Shown here one piece after another: positions 6,429 through 15,146 of a stretch of DNA of 64,000 nucleotides (the stretch's first letter is position 1; each line of letters opens with the position of its first letter). The stretch is from the NCBI GenBank assembly GCA_959019775.1, contig CAUEPS010000009.1, forward strand, positions 1 to 64,000. Direction: 5' to 3'. This DNA is from an uncultured Collinsella sp. (lineage in GTDB: Bacteria; Actinomycetota; Coriobacteriia; Coriobacteriales; Coriobacteriaceae). Position numbers and translations under genes: made by a program. The notes beneath the pieces were generated by a model, which saw only the letters and a list, made by a program, of their open reading frames with translations, had not been told where the DNA came from and searched no databases.

Positions 6429-8789
6429 CTAAACGCGGCGCTTAAGCTGGGCTCCACCCTCGCCGGGCATCAGGCGGCGCGCGTCGTAGACCGAGTCAAC
6501 GCTACTGATAGAGGCCAGCAGCGGATCCAGCCCACTCGCATCCGAGATCTCGACCATAAAGCGCAGGGTTGCGATACCCTCGCGGTTGGTCGACGTGGCG
6601 GCAGAAAGGATATTGCCGCCCGCATCGCCAATGGCAATGGTGACATCCTTGAGCAGGCCCATGCGGTCCAGGCACTCGACCACGATCTCGACCTGGAAGA
6701 GGGTGTCGGCAGCGCCGTCCCACTCCACATCGATCATGCGCTCGGGATGCTCCATAAGACCCTTGACGTTGGGGCAGTTGGCGCGATGCACCGAAACGCC
6801 ACGGCCGCGCGTGATGAAGCCGACGATGTCGTCGCCCGTCACCGGATTGCAGCAATGCGCCAGACGGACCAGCAGGCCGCTGTTGCTCTCACCCTTGACG
6901 ATAATGCCGTTGCTGGCGCTCTTGCCGCGCTTTTGCGGCTTGCGGTTGGAGCCGCGGGCCGGCTGCTTGACGACCTCGGCGATAGCCTCGGCCTTGGTGA
7001 GCTGTTCTTCGGGCTTGGGGTCCAAGATTTGCTCGACCTTGTTACCCACAGCGCGCGGGGCAACCTTGCCGGCGCCGACGGCGGCAAACAGGTCCTCGAG
7101 CTGCTTGTAGTTAAACTGCTCCGCCACGGCATTGAGCGCACGCGTGGATCGCGGCGTAGAGATGCCATACCCGCGCTTACGTAGATCCTTAGCCAGTATA
7201 TCGCGGCCGGCCGCAGCGTCATCGTCTTTGGTCGCGGCGGCGAAGTAACGGCGAATCTTTGACTTGGCCGAAGGCGTCTTGACGATCTTGAGCCAATCGC
7301 GCGACGGTTTGGAGCTCTTGTTAGTCAGAATCTCGACACGGTCGCCCGTCTTGATCTCGTGCGTGAGCGGGGCCACCGCACCGTTGATCTTGGCGCCGAC
7401 GCAGTGATTACCGACCTCGGTATGAACGGCGTAGGCAAAGTCGAGCGGTGTGGAGCCGGCACGAAGCGCCATGACCTCGCCCTTGGGCGTAAAGACAAAT
7501 ATTTCCTGGTCAAACAAGTCGACCTTCAGCGAGTGCAGGTATTCCTTGGCATCGGTGATCTCGTCAGACGCCGCCCAGTCGAGCGAGTGCTTGAGCCAGT
7601 TAATCTGATCGTCCAGACGCTGCGCATCGTTGGTCTTGGAGGCAGACGATCCGCCCGACTTCTTGTACAGCCAGTGGGCGGCGATGCCGTACTCTGCCTG
7701 CTCGTGCATCTCGTAGGTTCGAATCTGAATCTCGAGCGGACGGGCCGTAGGGCCGATAACCGTCGTATGGAGCGACTGGTAGTTATTGACCTTGGGCATG
7801 GCGATATAGTCTTTAAAGCGACCGGGCATGGGGTGCCACAGCGTATGCACCGCGCCGAGCGTGGAGTAGCAATCGCGCACCGAATGGGTAATAACACGCA
7901 GTGCCACCAGGTCGTAGATCTCGGAGAATTCCTTGCCCTTGCGCTTCATCTTTTGGTAGATGGACCAATAGTGCTTGGAACGGCCGTTGATTTGGAAGCC
8001 CTCCAGACCAATGCGGTTGAGCTCGTCGGTGAGCGTCTTGATGGTCTCGGCCAGATAGCGCTCGCGGACCTCGCGCGACTCCGCCACCATGCGCGCGATA
8101 CGCTGGTAGGCATCGGGCTCAAGGTAGAAGAAGGACAGGTCCTCGAGCTCCCATTTAATGGAGCTCATGCCCAGACGGTCGGCCAGGGGCGCATACACGT
8201 CCATGGTCTCGCGAGCCTTAAACAGGCGACGGTCCTCACGCAGGGCTGCAAGGGTGCGCATGTTGTGCAGACGGTCGGCAAGCTTAACGATGATGACGCG
8301 GATGTCCTTGGACATGGCGAGAAACATCTTGCGCAGCGTGAGGGCCTGTTTCTCGTCCATGCTGTCGACTTCGATGTTGGTGAGCTTGGTCACGCCATCG
8401 ACGAGCTCGGCCACCGTATCGCCAAACAAGCCGGAAACATCGGCAAGCGAGGTCTCGGTATCCTCGACGGTATCGTGCAGCAGCGCGGCGCACACCACAT
8501 CGCAGTCCATCTTGAGGTCGGCCAAAATGATGGCAACCTCGACGGGATGGTTGATGTACATCTCACCCGAGCGGCGCTTTTGGTTGCAGTGCTTCTCGGC
8601 AGCAAAGCAATAGGCCTGCTCCACCTTAGAAAAGTCGTCCTCATTCATATATTTGAGGCACAGGCGCTCCAGCTTGTCGTAGCTGTCCGCCATAATCTCG
8701 GGCGGCAGCTCATCGGCATGCTTATAGTGCTCCATCTCCGAGAACGGCTGGAGGGTGGAATCATGGGCGGTACGGGCTGCGGCATCCAT
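6429..8789 (-). CDS. rel: RelA/SpoT-family (p)ppGpp synthetase/hydrolase
   Basis: This 786-residue protein has the full Rel layout: HD hydrolase domain (about 65-220, with LLHDTVEDT), synthetase domain (about 260-390, with GRSKHYWSIYQKM and NYQSLHTTVIGP), TGS domain (about 425-490, VFTPKGEVMALRAGSTPLDF), and a C-terminal region with a zinc-finger/helical part (LAHCCNPVTGDDIVGF) and an ACT domain. Both the intact HD motif and the basic KRKGKEF motif in the synthetase suggest a bifunctional enzyme, as in most Gram-positives with one long RSH. It makes and removes ppGpp during the stringent response. SD AAGGGGA precedes the ATG, and the gene starts 15 nt after the RecJ-helicase stop, so the two are probably co-transcribed. 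Confidence 0.95.
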   Translation of the reverse strand: MDAAARTAHDSTLQPFSEMEHYKHADELPPEIMADSYDKLERLCLKYMNEDDFSKVEQAYCFAAEKHCNQKRRSGEMYINHPVEVAIILADLKMDCDVVCAALLHDTVEDTETSLADVSGLFGDTVAELVDGVTKLTNIEVDSMDEKQALTLRKMFLAMSKDIRVIIVKLADRLHNMRTLAALREDRRLFKARETMDVYAPLADRLGMSSIKWELEDLSFFYLEPDAYQRIARMVAESREVRERYLAETIKTLTDELNRIGLEGFQINGRSKHYWSIYQKMKRKGKEFSEIYDLVALRVITHSVRDCYSTLGAVHTLWHPMPGRFKDYIAMPKVNNYQSLHTTVIGPTARPLEIQIRTYEMHEQAEYGIAAHWLYKKSGGSSASKTNDAQRLDDQINWLKHSLDWAASDEITDAKEYLHSLKVDLFDQEIFVFTPKGEVMALRAGSTPLDFAYAVHTEVGNHCVGAKINGAVAPLTHEIKTGDRVEILTNKSSKPSRDWLKIVKTPSAKSKIRRYFAAATKDDDAAAGRDILAKDLRKRGYGISTPRSTRALNAVAEQFNYKQLEDLFAAVGAGKVAPRAVGNKVEQILDPKPEEQLTKAEAIAEVVKQPARGSNRKPQKRGKSASNGIIVKGESNSGLLVRLAHCCNPVTGDDIVGFITRGRGVSVHRANCPNVKGLMEHPERMIDVEWDGAADTLFQVEIVVECLDRMGLLKDVTIAIGDAGGNILSAATSTNREGIATLRFMVEISDASGLDPLLASISSVDSVYDARRLMPGEGGAQLKRRV

Positions 8790-8804
8790 CGAGGTCCCCT
8801 TCCC

Positions 8805-11800
8805 CTAGGCCCGCGGTACGATCGGGCGGTTAACTTTGGCTAGCATATCAGAAGCGCACGAATCGAGCGCCCAACTCCGGAAAGCCGAGAACTCCATGCG
8901 CGAGCGCAAGCCCTCCAAATAGCGAATTGACCTGCTCAGTTGCACACGGCCGGGGTTTTCGGCCATCGCGATGCGACGGGTGTCGTCAAACCCCGAAACG
9001 CGACAGAAACCGAGCTCTTCGAAGATTCCCAAGCCGCTTGCCACCGAACGCTCGTCGACCGGGGTGCGGGCATCGATGGCAAGGCACATCTGCGCGATGT
9101 CGATATCGCTCGCGCTAAAGGAATCGTCCCCCGTCTTGCCGCGGTTGGAGCGCCACATGGTCTGCAGCGCGCGATAGAGCGTGACGAGCTCGTCGCGCTC
9201 GGGCGCATAGCAGTCGAGTAGGCGCTCGTTAATGCGGGCGTCGCGCGACGAATAGAGCAGATGGATCACGGCGGGCTGGCCATCGCGACCGGCGCGGCCG
9301 CTCATCTGGTTAAACTCAATGCCGCCAAACGGCATGTGATAGAGCACGACATGGCGGATATCGGGCAGGTTGACGCCCTCGCCAAAGGCAGATGTCGAGA
9401 CGATGCAGCTGAGGCTGCCGTCTCGGAATGCTTCCTCCACGCGGCGGCGATCGGAACGCGCAAGCCCCGCGTTATAGAACGCGATATGGGTTGCGCAATC
9501 GGGCACACGCTTGCGCAACGTCTTGGCGAGCGCCACGGACTGGTCGCGCGAATTGACGTAGATGACGGTCTTTTCCCCCGTCGCCACAATCGACACCAAA
9601 CGGTTCTCGCGACTTGCAAGATCACGGTCGTCCTCGAGCTGCAGGTTCTCGCGCACCGTCTCGTCGACCACCGTGCGAGTGATCGGCAGCATGCGGGCAA
9701 GCTCGGCCACGACCGGAGCCGTCGCGGTGGCCGTCGCCGCCATAACGACCGGGTCGCCCAGGGCTTTGAGGATATCGGGTATGTCGAGATAGGCGCTGCG
9801 GTCGCCGCCCTTGGCAAGGCCGGCGTGGTGCGCCTCATCGATAACGACAAAGCCGATGCGGCCCGAACGCGCGAAGCGGTCACGGTGGATAGATAGGAAC
9901 TCGGGCGTCGTGAGCACGATACCGGTGCGGCCCGAAGCTAGGCCGGCGAACACGTCATCGCGTGCGGCCTCCACGGTCTCGCCGGTCAGCACGCCAACGC
10001 CAATGCCAAGCGCCGCCATCGTCGACGAGAGGTGATAGGCCTGGTCGGCAACGAGTGCACGCAGCGGATAGACAAAGATGCTCGCACGTCCGCGAAGCAC
10101 CGCCTCACGCGCGGCATGCACATGGAAGATAAGAGACTTGCCGCGGCCCGTTCCCATAACCGCCAAGACACTCTGGTGATCGGCCAAGGCGTCGAGCGCC
10201 TCAACCTGCGCGCGGTGCGGCTGGTTCGATCCGATAAAGCTATGGATAAGCGAGCGCGTGAGCTCGGTATAGGAAAGCTGGGCGAGCGTCTCGCGCTTAC
10301 GCGACTCCAGGCGCAGGCCAGAATCCGCCGGCTGCACGCCGCGACGAAGCTCGCACGCCGGATCGTCAAAGCCTCGCGCCGTGGTATCGCGCACCAAGAC
10401 ATCTTTGACCATGAGCTTGGGCTTCACACGCCCCTGCCAATGCTCGGCCACGGCCTCGAACACCACGTCGACGGCGCTATCGCAGTTGATGAGCTTATCG
10501 ATTTGCGGCACGCGGAACATGATGGCCGGAACGCTCGCAGCGCCATCCGTAGCCACGAAGCGCATGTGCTCGCCCGTCTTGCCCACCACGGCGCGATCGC
10601 ACATCGTCACGCCCTCGGCGGCCAGCAGCGGCACCTTATTGCCCTGGCCAAACGGCTCAAGACGGGAAATCTGCTCTATAGTCTCGATATTCAGCTCGGA
10701 AAGGTCGACGGTGGCGGCAACCTCGTCGGTGTCCTCAAAGTCCTCGGCGGGAAGCTCGGACAACACGGCGGAAAGGCGACGACGAAACTCATCGAGCTTG
10801 GACGCCTCGATGGTCACGCCCACCGCACCGGCGTGTCCGCCGCGACGAATCAGCAGGTCGGAACAGCGCTCGACGGCGTCGAACAGGTTGACCTTGCCCA
10901 CCGAGCGACCCGAACCGCGAGCGATACCGTCTTCGATCGAGAACAGCAGCGCCGGCACGTGATAACGGTTGGTCAGGCGGCTCGCTACGATACCCTTGAC
11001 GCCCTCGTGCCAGCCCTCGCCACCCACGACGATTGCGCGACCGCCATCATAAGTATCCTCGACCTTTGCCATGGCATCGCGCGTAAGCTCCGCCTCGATC
11101 TCACGGCGCTGGCGGTTAATCTCCTCGAGCTCGGCGGCCAGTGCGCTCGCCTCGATGGGATCGCGGGCAAGCAGCAAGTCGAGCGCCAGCTTGGGATCGG
11201 CCATGCGGCCGGCAGCGTTTAAGCGGGGAATGAGCGAGAATGACAGGCCGTCGGCCGTAATGGTAGAAAGGTCGGCCTTGGCAAGTGCGGCAAGCGCAAT
11301 ATAGCCGGGACGGGCCGTCACGCGCATCTGCTGGATGCCCTCGGCGACCAGTGCGCGATTCTCGGGCGTGAGCGGCATCATGTCGGACACGGTGCCCAGC
11401 GCCGCGACCTCTATCAGCGAACGCCAATACGACGGCTTGCCCAAACGCTCGCCCAGGACCTGCACCAGTTTGAGTGCCACGCCGGCACCGGCAAGCTCGC
11501 GCGAGGGACCCTCGTCCTCGAGCTTAGGGTCGGTCAGGGGCACGCCCTGCGGCACCTGGTCGGACGGCTCGTGATGGTCCGTGACCACCAAATCGATCCC
11601 CAGGCTCTCCAGATAGGAGACCTCTTCCTTGGCGGCAATGCCGTTATCGACGGTCACAATCAGGTTGGGTTGGGCGAGCTCGTTGACGCGGTCGAGTGCC
11701 GCACGCGACAGGCCGTATCCTTCGTCAAAGCGATGCGGGATAAACGGTGTGACATTGGCGCCAAACGTCCGCAGCGCCTCGGTCAACAGGCAAGTCGACG

Positions 11801-12092
11801 TAATGCCGTCAACGTCAAAATCGCCAAAGACCGCGATGTGCTCGTGGTTGCGAATAGCGCGCTCGACGCGGTCGGCAACGACCGACATGCCCGGGATAAT
11901 GAGTGGGTCGGCCCAGTCGCGATCGAGCGAAGGCGTCAAAAACAGCTGGCCTTCCTCGATGGATGTAATGCCGTGCGCAACCATAATGCGCGCCACCAGC
12001 CCGGGTATGCCCAGGCCAGCCGAAAGCTCCTTTTCAAGCTCGGGATTTTGCTGAGCGACCGCCCAGCGATGCGTCGTCTTAAGCGATGACAT
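8805..12092 (-). CDS. recJ: RecJ exonuclease fused to RecQ-like DEAH helicase
   Basis: This is a single ORF of about 1095 residues. The N-terminal 570 residues are RecJ: VFGDFDVDG (about 89-97), the DHH motif VTDHHEP (about 170), LNAAGRMADPKLA, and DHHA1 RGGHAGAVG, then an OB-like part. RecJ degrades ssDNA 5'-3' in recombination and repair. From about residue 630 comes a superfamily 2 helicase: Walker A GTGRGKS (about 647), DEAH box VVIDEAHHAG (about 752), ATATAT motif III and QMSGRAGRDG motif VI, most like RecQ. In E. coli RecJ and RecQ are separate partners, so the fusion joins unwinding and resection. The start is uncertain: ATG 12092 fits RecJ best; an in-frame GTG at 12137 adds 15 residues. 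Confidence 0.9.
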   Translation of the reverse strand: MSSLKTTHRWAVAQQNPELEKELSAGLGIPGLVARIMVAHGITSIEEGQLFLTPSLDRDWADPLIIPGMSVVADRVERAIRNHEHIAVFGDFDVDGITSTCLLTEALRTFGANVTPFIPHRFDEGYGLSRAALDRVNELAQPNLIVTVDNGIAAKEEVSYLESLGIDLVVTDHHEPSDQVPQGVPLTDPKLEDEGPSRELAGAGVALKLVQVLGERLGKPSYWRSLIEVAALGTVSDMMPLTPENRALVAEGIQQMRVTARPGYIALAALAKADLSTITADGLSFSLIPRLNAAGRMADPKLALDLLLARDPIEASALAAELEEINRQRREIEAELTRDAMAKVEDTYDGGRAIVVGGEGWHEGVKGIVASRLTNRYHVPALLFSIEDGIARGSGRSVGKVNLFDAVERCSDLLIRRGGHAGAVGVTIEASKLDEFRRRLSAVLSELPAEDFEDTDEVAATVDLSELNIETIEQISRLEPFGQGNKVPLLAAEGVTMCDRAVVGKTGEHMRFVATDGAASVPAIMFRVPQIDKLINCDSAVDVVFEAVAEHWQGRVKPKLMVKDVLVRDTTARGFDDPACELRRGVQPADSGLRLESRKRETLAQLSYTELTRSLIHSFIGSNQPHRAQVEALDALADHQSVLAVMGTGRGKSLIFHVHAAREAVLRGRASIFVYPLRALVADQAYHLSSTMAALGIGVGVLTGETVEAARDDVFAGLASGRTGIVLTTPEFLSIHRDRFARSGRIGFVVIDEAHHAGLAKGGDRSAYLDIPDILKALGDPVVMAATATATAPVVAELARMLPITRTVVDETVRENLQLEDDRDLASRENRLVSIVATGEKTVIYVNSRDQSVALAKTLRKRVPDCATHIAFYNAGLARSDRRRVEEAFRDGSLSCIVSTSAFGEGVNLPDIRHVVLYHMPFGGIEFNQMSGRAGRDGQPAVIHLLYSSRDARINERLLDCYAPERDELVTLYRALQTMWRSNRGKTGDDSFSASDIDIAQMCLAIDARTPVDERSVASGLGIFEELGFCRVSGFDDTRRIAMAENPGRVQLSRSIRYLEGLRSRMEFSAFRSWALDSCASDMLAKVNRPIVPRA

Positions 12093-12144
12093 AGGCGCCC
12101 ACCACCGATAGGGGCAGGTCGCCGCGATACCTCTCACGGTTCAT
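12079..12144 (-). CDS. Possible 21-residue leader ORF overlapping recJ start
   Basis: An ATG at 12144 has a better SD (AGAGGA, spacing about 9) than either RecJ start. It opens a 21-codon frame (MNRERYRGDLPLSVVGAYVIA) ending at 12079, 14 nt inside the recJ frame. It may couple translation to recJ or be chance. No homologue is recognised. Confidence 0.25.
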   Translation of the reverse strand: MNRERYRGDLPLSVVGAYVIA

Positions 12145-12200
12145 AGCGATGAGTCCTCTGTGTATGCCCGCTTCGGCAGGCAGATCTGTTGAACGAATTT

Positions 12201-12206
12201 ATTATA
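12201..12206 (-). promoter_or_regulatory. -10 element TATAAT upstream of recJ operon
   Basis: A consensus TATAAT lies on the minus strand about 109 nt upstream of the RecJ ATG. The -35 region is weak (GATTTG, about 16-bp spacer). Confidence 0.45.
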
Positions 12207-12368
12207 CCGTGCAGCACGGACGCAAATCGCCGCAGTACGCCGCGGTTTCGGTAAACGATGCCGGTAATAGCCTCGAAATAATCAAACGTTTCTGACGCAC
12301 GGACTCATGCGAGCGTCTAGCATATCCATTCAAAACGGATTCATGAGCAAAGGGGGTCGCAAGCGCAT

Positions 12369-13367
12369 ATGAAGCAATGGGTTGGACTGAGCAAATTTCT
12401 CGCGGGACACATGCAGATCATCGTTCCGATTTGCGTGGCGCTCGGCGTGCTCTTTCCCCAGCAGATCGGCGTGCTAAAGCCCATCGTTCCCACCTTGTTT
12501 GCCTTTATGACGTTTCAGGGTGCGCTCAGCAACACCTTTCACCAGGTGACTGAGGTGTTCCGCCGTCCCCTGCATCTGATTTTGGCGCTGTTGGTCTCGG
12601 CGGTGCTTATTCCCATAGCAGCCTATGCCATGGGGTCGTTGTTCTTTGGTTCCAACCCCAACCTGGTCTGCGGCATCGTTCTCGAATACAGTGTGCCCGT
12701 GGCAGTCACCGCCTTTATGTGGATCAGCATGTTCGGCGGCAATGGCCCGCTCGCGCTCACCATTATCCTGACGTCCTCGGTTATCTCGCCTGTGACGATT
12801 CCTCTTACGCTCAAGCTCCTGCTGGGCGCCACCGTCTCGATCGACGTACCGAGCATGATGCAGAATATGGCCTTTATGATCGCCATACCCGCCGTGCTCG
12901 GTATCGTCATTAACGAACTCACGCGCGGCTGGGGTCATGAGAAACTCTCCCCCGCGCTTTCGCCCGCCTGCAAGTTCATGATGATGGGCGTCATCGCGTC
13001 CAACTCCACCGCCATGAGCGAGTACGTGCTGCACATGAATGTTGAGCGCTTGGAAGTCGCCCTCTTTATCCTGGTGTTCGCCATCAGTGGCTTTATCATC
13101 GGCATCCTGGTCGCACGTGCCCTGCATCTGCCGTATAACGAGACGACCACCATGTGCTTTACCTGCGGCATGCGTAACATCTCTTCGGGCGCCGTCATCG
13201 CTACGCAGTACTTTCCGGGCGAAGTCGTGTTTCCCGTCATGTGCGGAACGCTGTTTCAGCAGATACTCGCCTCGCTTATCGGGCATCTCTTTGAGCGTCT
13301 GACCGGCGAGGAGCGCGCCGCCCAGCGCAAGCGGGTCGAGGCCGGCCGCGACGCCATGGCACGCTAG
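12369..13367 (+). CDS. Bile acid:sodium symporter (BASS/SBF) family transporter
   Basis: The 332-residue protein is almost entirely hydrophobic, with about nine to ten predicted membrane helices, as expected for the BASS/SBF family. The conserved GMRN signature occurs as TCGMRNISSGAVIA near residue 270, and the first transport repeat has the family-like EYSVPVAVTAFMW segment. Family members carry organic anions such as bile acids, pantothenate or 2-keto acids with Na+; substrate cannot be set from sequence, and no metabolic partner gene is adjacent. A purine-rich AAAGGGGG lies about 12 nt before the ATG. It is transcribed on its own, divergently from recJ, and converges on the DUF4931 gene 30 bp downstream. 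Confidence 0.85.
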   Translation: MKQWVGLSKFLAGHMQIIVPICVALGVLFPQQIGVLKPIVPTLFAFMTFQGALSNTFHQVTEVFRRPLHLILALLVSAVLIPIAAYAMGSLFFGSNPNLVCGIVLEYSVPVAVTAFMWISMFGGNGPLALTIILTSSVISPVTIPLTLKLLLGATVSIDVPSMMQNMAFMIAIPAVLGIVINELTRGWGHEKLSPALSPACKFMMMGVIASNSTAMSEYVLHMNVERLEVALFILVFAISGFIIGILVARALHLPYNETTTMCFTCGMRNISSGAVIATQYFPGEVVFPVMCGTLFQQILASLIGHLFERLTGEERAAQRKRVEAGRDAMAR

Positions 13368-13397
13368 ACTGTCCGCATTACGCGGGTGTTAGTCTTG

Positions 13398-14195
13398 CTA
13401 TACGAGCGTTTCCAGATGCGCACGCAGGCGCTCAGCATCGATATCGAGCGTTGTCTCGGCATTGACCTGGGCCAGACGATAGCCCACAAAGTAGGGCGAT
13501 ACCACCCAACGTGGCAGCGCCTTGGCAATGGTCCGGCCGTCTATGTGGTAGAAGAACAAGTTGTACGACTCCGCGCGACCACCGTGGTGCTCGTTTAGGA
13601 TATAGCGCAGAGCTACCTGGATCGCATCGGCAAAGAGATCAGCCTCGGCTTGGTCTCGTGCGTCATCGCTGGCGGCGATTCCCTGCGGGGCTGAAACGTT
13701 GATCTCAAAGAACCCCATGATCGGTTCGGTTGAGATGTTGACCGCGATTCTCCCCTGTTGCCAGACATTGATGCCTTCGAAGTTGGCGGGGGCTAGTGCC
13801 GCATAGCCGTCTTCCTGCTCCAAACCCACAATCTGCATGTGCGGATGAACGAGACTACCGCCCGAGAGCGGACCCTTGTTCTTGTACATGAGCACACTGC
13901 GGTACTGTTGGGAATCGATCATCTGCTGCCAACAGCCCAGGGCAAACCGCATCACATGATGCAGCTCGTCCGGCGCAGACGTCACTAGATCTGCGTCGTG
14001 GTCGGCCGACTCGATCAGCACGGTTTGACGGGTGGCGCGCAGGGTCTTGAACTTGTTATCGAGCCAAATGCAATCGCCATCACGGCGAATGATGTCGGTG
14101 AGCCCTTCTGTATCGCAAAAGGGGCACGCGGTGCCGGGACGGCGGTTGTCGTCGGGCTTACCGTTCGCCTGCTGAACGTCAAATACCAGCGCCAC
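13398..14195 (-). CDS. DUF4931 (HIT/GalT-like) protein
   Basis: The 265-residue protein belongs to the HIT/galactose-1-phosphate uridylyltransferase superfamily. It has a zinc-type CPFC near residue 25, and SLVHPHMQIVG near residue 115 gives the HxHxQ active-site pattern seen in GalT. The length and lack of a complete GalT layout fit the DUF4931 group, whose reaction is not established; nucleotide transfer or hydrolysis is the family expectation. The start is a GTG with GGAG about 10 nt upstream. It follows cutC by 3 bp and is surely in the same transcript. Confidence 0.75.
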   Translation of the reverse strand: MALVFDVQQANGKPDDNRRPGTACPFCDTEGLTDIIRRDGDCIWLDNKFKTLRATRQTVLIESADHDADLVTSAPDELHHVMRFALGCWQQMIDSQQYRSVLMYKNKGPLSGGSLVHPHMQIVGLEQEDGYAALAPANFEGINVWQQGRIAVNISTEPIMGFFEINVSAPQGIAASDDARDQAEADLFADAIQVALRYILNEHHGGRAESYNLFFYHIDGRTIAKALPRWVVSPYFVGYRLAQVNAETTLDIDAERLRAHLETLV

Positions 14196-14198
14196 GGG

Positions 14199-14876
14199 TT
14201 ATATCTCCAGCGGCACGATCTTGGTGCCATGGAGCTCGGAGACGCCTAGCGTCGCCGCGACCGCGTCGCGATTTGCCGTAGTGATGCCGCCGCCGGGAAG
14301 GATGGTCAAACGATCGCCCGCATACTCGATTAAACGAGCCAGGTGATCGAAATTATCCTCGATCGACGTACCGTCCGCGCCGCCATGCGTGAGGATGCGC
14401 GTAACGCCGCAGTCGGCAAGTGTATCAATCGCATCGAGCTGAGCCTCGGGCGAGAGCTGGTCAAATGCCATGTGGAAGGTGATGTCAAGGGACTCGCGCT
14501 TGCACTCCTCGGTCGCGCAGCCCGTAGCCATAACGAGAGCGCCGAGGGTGAGCTCGTCGAGCGCCCAGCCGCCGGCACAGGGCTTGCAGCAGCCAAAGAC
14601 CAGGCCGTCAACGCCGGCGCTCACAGCAAGGCCCAGGTCCATCTCCATCATGCGCAGCTCGTCCTGGTTGTAATGAAAGTCGCCACCACGCGGGCGAATC
14701 ATGCACATCACTCGCGCGTCATGCTCGTGAGCGTAGCTGACTGTAGCGCTAATAACGCCGGCGGAAGGCGTGGTGCCACCGACGGCGAGGTTGTCACACA
14801 GCTCAATGCGCCCCGCACCGGCCTCGATGGCCGCCGGCACTCGCTCAAAGTTCTCGGCACAAAACTCGTACAGCAT
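14199..14876 (-). CDS. cutC: CutC family protein
   Basis: This 225-residue TIM-barrel protein has CutC hallmarks: EFCAENFERVPAAIEAGAGR near the start, RIELCDNLAVGGTTPS, MIRPRGGDFHY, LVFGCC, TFHMAFDQ and ILTHGGADGTS. It was first linked to copper tolerance in E. coli, but its true biochemical role is unsettled. The ATG at 14876 is chosen because it starts the conserved domain. The longer frame up to 15164 would run through a palindromic intergenic repeat (14936-15002) and is not believable. The SD is weak. It is co-transcribed with the DUF4931 gene behind it; no copper transporter is nearby. Confidence 0.88.
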   Translation of the reverse strand: MLYEFCAENFERVPAAIEAGAGRIELCDNLAVGGTTPSAGVISATVSYAHEHDARVMCMIRPRGGDFHYNQDELRMMEMDLGLAVSAGVDGLVFGCCKPCAGGWALDELTLGALVMATGCATEECKRESLDITFHMAFDQLSPEAQLDAIDTLADCGVTRILTHGGADGTSIEDNFDHLARLIEYAGDRLTILPGGGITTANRDAVAATLGVSELHGTKIVPLEI

Positions 14877-14935
14877 AGATAGGCCCCCAAAGACAGCAGA
14901 TGTTTTCCGACGGGCATTGTCACACATCCCCATGA

Positions 14936-15002
14936 AGTTGTGGTGGAATAGAGACTGTTTTGGCCTCTGGAGCCCGTATTCAGTCCCTATTTCACCGCAA
15001 CT
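14936..15002. repeat. Palindromic intergenic repeat, family A copy 1
   Basis: Arms AGTTGTGGTGGAATAGAGACT and its near-complement (14982-15002) flank a 25-nt loop. The element closely matches 16884-16950, including loop words CTGTTTTGGC and GGA(G/A)CCC. It lies between cutC and the signal-peptide protein gene. Confidence 0.8.
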
Positions 15003-15146
15003 CAAATGATCCCTCGGGGACGGAGGAAAACGAATCATTACGGCTGGCCGAAAAATGTTGCCGATGCCGAATGTTGCGCAACATGATTCGCGAATCTTAG
15101 GCAACCATGGCAGTATCGACATTCGTATCCAGAGGAAAGGATTGCC

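Noticed and set aside
7359..8843. 494-codon frame antisense to rel
   Set aside because: Covers the conserved HD and synthetase regions of rel and has no motif of its own.
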